Shown here piece by piece: positions 63,069 through 64,000 of a stretch of DNA of 64,000 nucleotides. The notes below the pieces were generated by a model. The model was given only the letters and a program-made list of their open reading frames with translations. It did no database searches and was not told the origin of the DNA. This DNA is from CBDFGN01 sp965247065 (GTDB lineage Bacteria > Bacteroidota > Bacteroidia > Cytophagales > Cyclobacteriaceae). The stretch covers positions 186,001 through 250,000 of the forward strand of contig CBDFGN010000006.1 of assembly GCA_965247065.1 (NCBI GenBank), in the 5' to 3' direction. Both the position numbers and the translations under genes were made by a program. The first letter of the stretch is position 1. The number at the start of each line of letters is the position of its first letter.

Positions 63069-63621
63069 TAAATTAGAAAAATTTGTTCAGGATCATCAGG
63101 AGGAATTTGAGTCTGAAGAACCCCGAGCGCAGGTTTGGGAGCGAATAAGGGCCGATTTGGGCGACAACCGGGTGGTTTCGATGAACCGATATTCCTGGGC
63201 CTGGAAAGCGGCTGCGGTATTTTTATTTGGATTATCAAGCTACTTGCTGATCGAGCGACAAACGGAACCCCGCAATAGTGAAACGGCTCAAGCGGAGGAC
63301 CTTCAGAGAATCCCACTGGGTGAGATTGAGATGCATTATACTTCTATTATTGAACAAAGGAAAATAGAGATTCTCAAAGTGTCAGCTGATCATCCCGATA
63401 TGATTGAAAGCTTCCAAAATGATGTAGGTTCCCTAGAATCTTTGTATGTGGAATTGCATGCTGAATTTAGGGAAACGAATAATGAAAGGGTTCTGGATGC
63501 CATGATCAATAATCTAAAATTGAGAATTGACCTCCTGAATTATCAGATAGCACTTATTGACGAGATAAAGAATAACGCTATAGAAAAGTACCAACAAGAT
63601 GATGGGACACAGAACATTTAG
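63061..63621 (+). CDS. Membrane protein, probable anti-sigma factor
   Basis: 186 residues. A short cytoplasmic N-terminus (1-44, KLEKFVQDHQEEFESEEP) that could clasp the sigma factor, one membrane helix (about 46-62, WKAAAVFLFGLSSYLLI), then an exported coiled, Glu-rich part (85-180). No CxxC zinc motif of the ZAS type. The role rests on its overlap with the sigma gene and its topology. A third gene overlaps its end by 23 bp. Confidence 0.7.
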   Translation: MTDKLEKFVQDHQEEFESEEPRAQVWERIRADLGDNRVVSMNRYSWAWKAAAVFLFGLSSYLLIERQTEPRNSETAQAEDLQRIPLGEIEMHYTSIIEQRKIEILKVSADHPDMIESFQNDVGSLESLYVELHAEFRETNNERVLDAMINNLKLRIDLLNYQIALIDEIKNNAIEKYQQDDGTQNI

Positions 63622-64000
63622 ACATTTCGGAACTTGGGTTTTGGTGCTGTCATTAGGCTTCGCTTCTGAAGCTGCCAAAGTCCGGGTTGAAAAGGAAAAG
63701 CGAATTGAAAGGAATTATGCAGTTTCTGATAACACGCAAATACAAGTTTCAAACAAATTCGGGACGGTTCATATTGACACCTGGAATGAGCTTCGGGTGA
63801 CGGTGGAGATTGTGATTTTGGTGGAAAAAAGGTCTGAGGAAGCGGCCCAGCGGATACTGGACAATATCGATATCGAGATTGACGACCAAAACCCATCCCG
63901 TTATCTTGCGTTCCGAACTGAAATTCGAAGGGGTAGTTCGTCAAACAACGACGGACAGCGGTTTGAAATAAACTATAACATTTCGATCCCCCGCAGAAAT
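63599..64000 (+). CDS. Exported DUF4097-like (adhesin-like beta-helix) protein, partial at window end
   Basis: 134 codons seen, open to the last base. Start ATG 63599 (or 63602) overlaps the end of the anti-sigma-like gene. Begins with a signal peptide (FGTWVLVLSLGFASEAAK), then VRVEKEKRIERNYAVSDNTQIQV cut into the typical KFGTVHIDTWNELRVTVE start of DUF4097 proteins, and EAAQRILDNIDIEI. Such proteins commonly follow sigma/anti-sigma pairs in Bacteroidota. Function unknown. Confidence 0.7.
   Translation, partial: MMGHRTFRHFGTWVLVLSLGFASEAAKVRVEKEKRIERNYAVSDNTQIQVSNKFGTVHIDTWNELRVTVEIVILVEKRSEEAAQRILDNIDIEIDDQNPSRYLAFRTEIRRGSSSNNDGQRFEINYNISIPRRN

Overview
The window comes from a bacterium of the phylum Bacteroidota, probably a gliding or surface-associated Saprospiria or Cytophagia-type organism. 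The evidence is: type IX secretion system (T9SS) sorting domains of type A and type B, two PorP/SprF-family outer-membrane proteins, Bacteroidota-restricted families (GSCFA, DUF5683, DUF6048/DUF6452), few recognisable Shine-Dalgarno sites, and repeated promoter boxes of the form TTG-N20-22-TAnnTTTG. The gene order pyrG-yidC-parA-parB-DUF5683-dapB-lepB also fits. No rRNA, tRNA or CRISPR array was seen.

Region 1 to 35 kb is dense chromosomal backbone. It holds a glycosidase tail, a HAD phosphatase, a site-2 protease, ddl with a PASTA protein and a T9SS cargo protein, a secreted M43 metalloprotease, and an Mrp-type Fe-S carrier divergent from dnaG-ribBA. After these come surE, the operon-like run GSCFA - thioredoxin/DUF255 - priA - lipoprotein - DUF6048, the ribosomal operon rpsF-rpsR-rplI with its own promoter and terminator, apaG and a methyltransferase, ung, and a long minus-strand run (pyrG, yidC, parA, parB, DUF5683, dapB, lepB). 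Every housekeeping frame here is open. An IS982-family element (14411-15455) ends 3 bp before the surE start codon.

Region 35 to 60 kb is the accessory part. An intact-looking IS630-family element (35194-36399, TA target duplication, two-frame transposase with an A7 slip site) lies just upstream of a roughly 16 kb gene for a giant T9SS type B surface protein, followed by a PorP/SprF gene. A second, shorter copy of the same cassette follows (53.7-60.2 kb). The design matches the sprB-sprF arrangement of Flavobacterium gliding adhesins: a giant repetitive cargo protein next to its own PorP/SprF partner. The first giant gene contains a 564-bp super-repeat, an array of sixteen full 288-bp PKD-like units plus one truncated unit, and four 327-bp units. 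It is broken by five frame changes, one of them a 145-bp deletion inside the array. The second is broken by two one-base losses and a TGG-to-TAG stop. The intact backbone beside these lesions makes real decay (or repeat-linked assembly error) the central question of the window.

Region 60 to 64 kb returns to backbone: a CCA-adding/poly(A) polymerase-type enzyme, a TPR protein with a terminator, and a sigma factor - membrane anti-sigma-like protein - DUF4097-like exported protein module cut by the window end.
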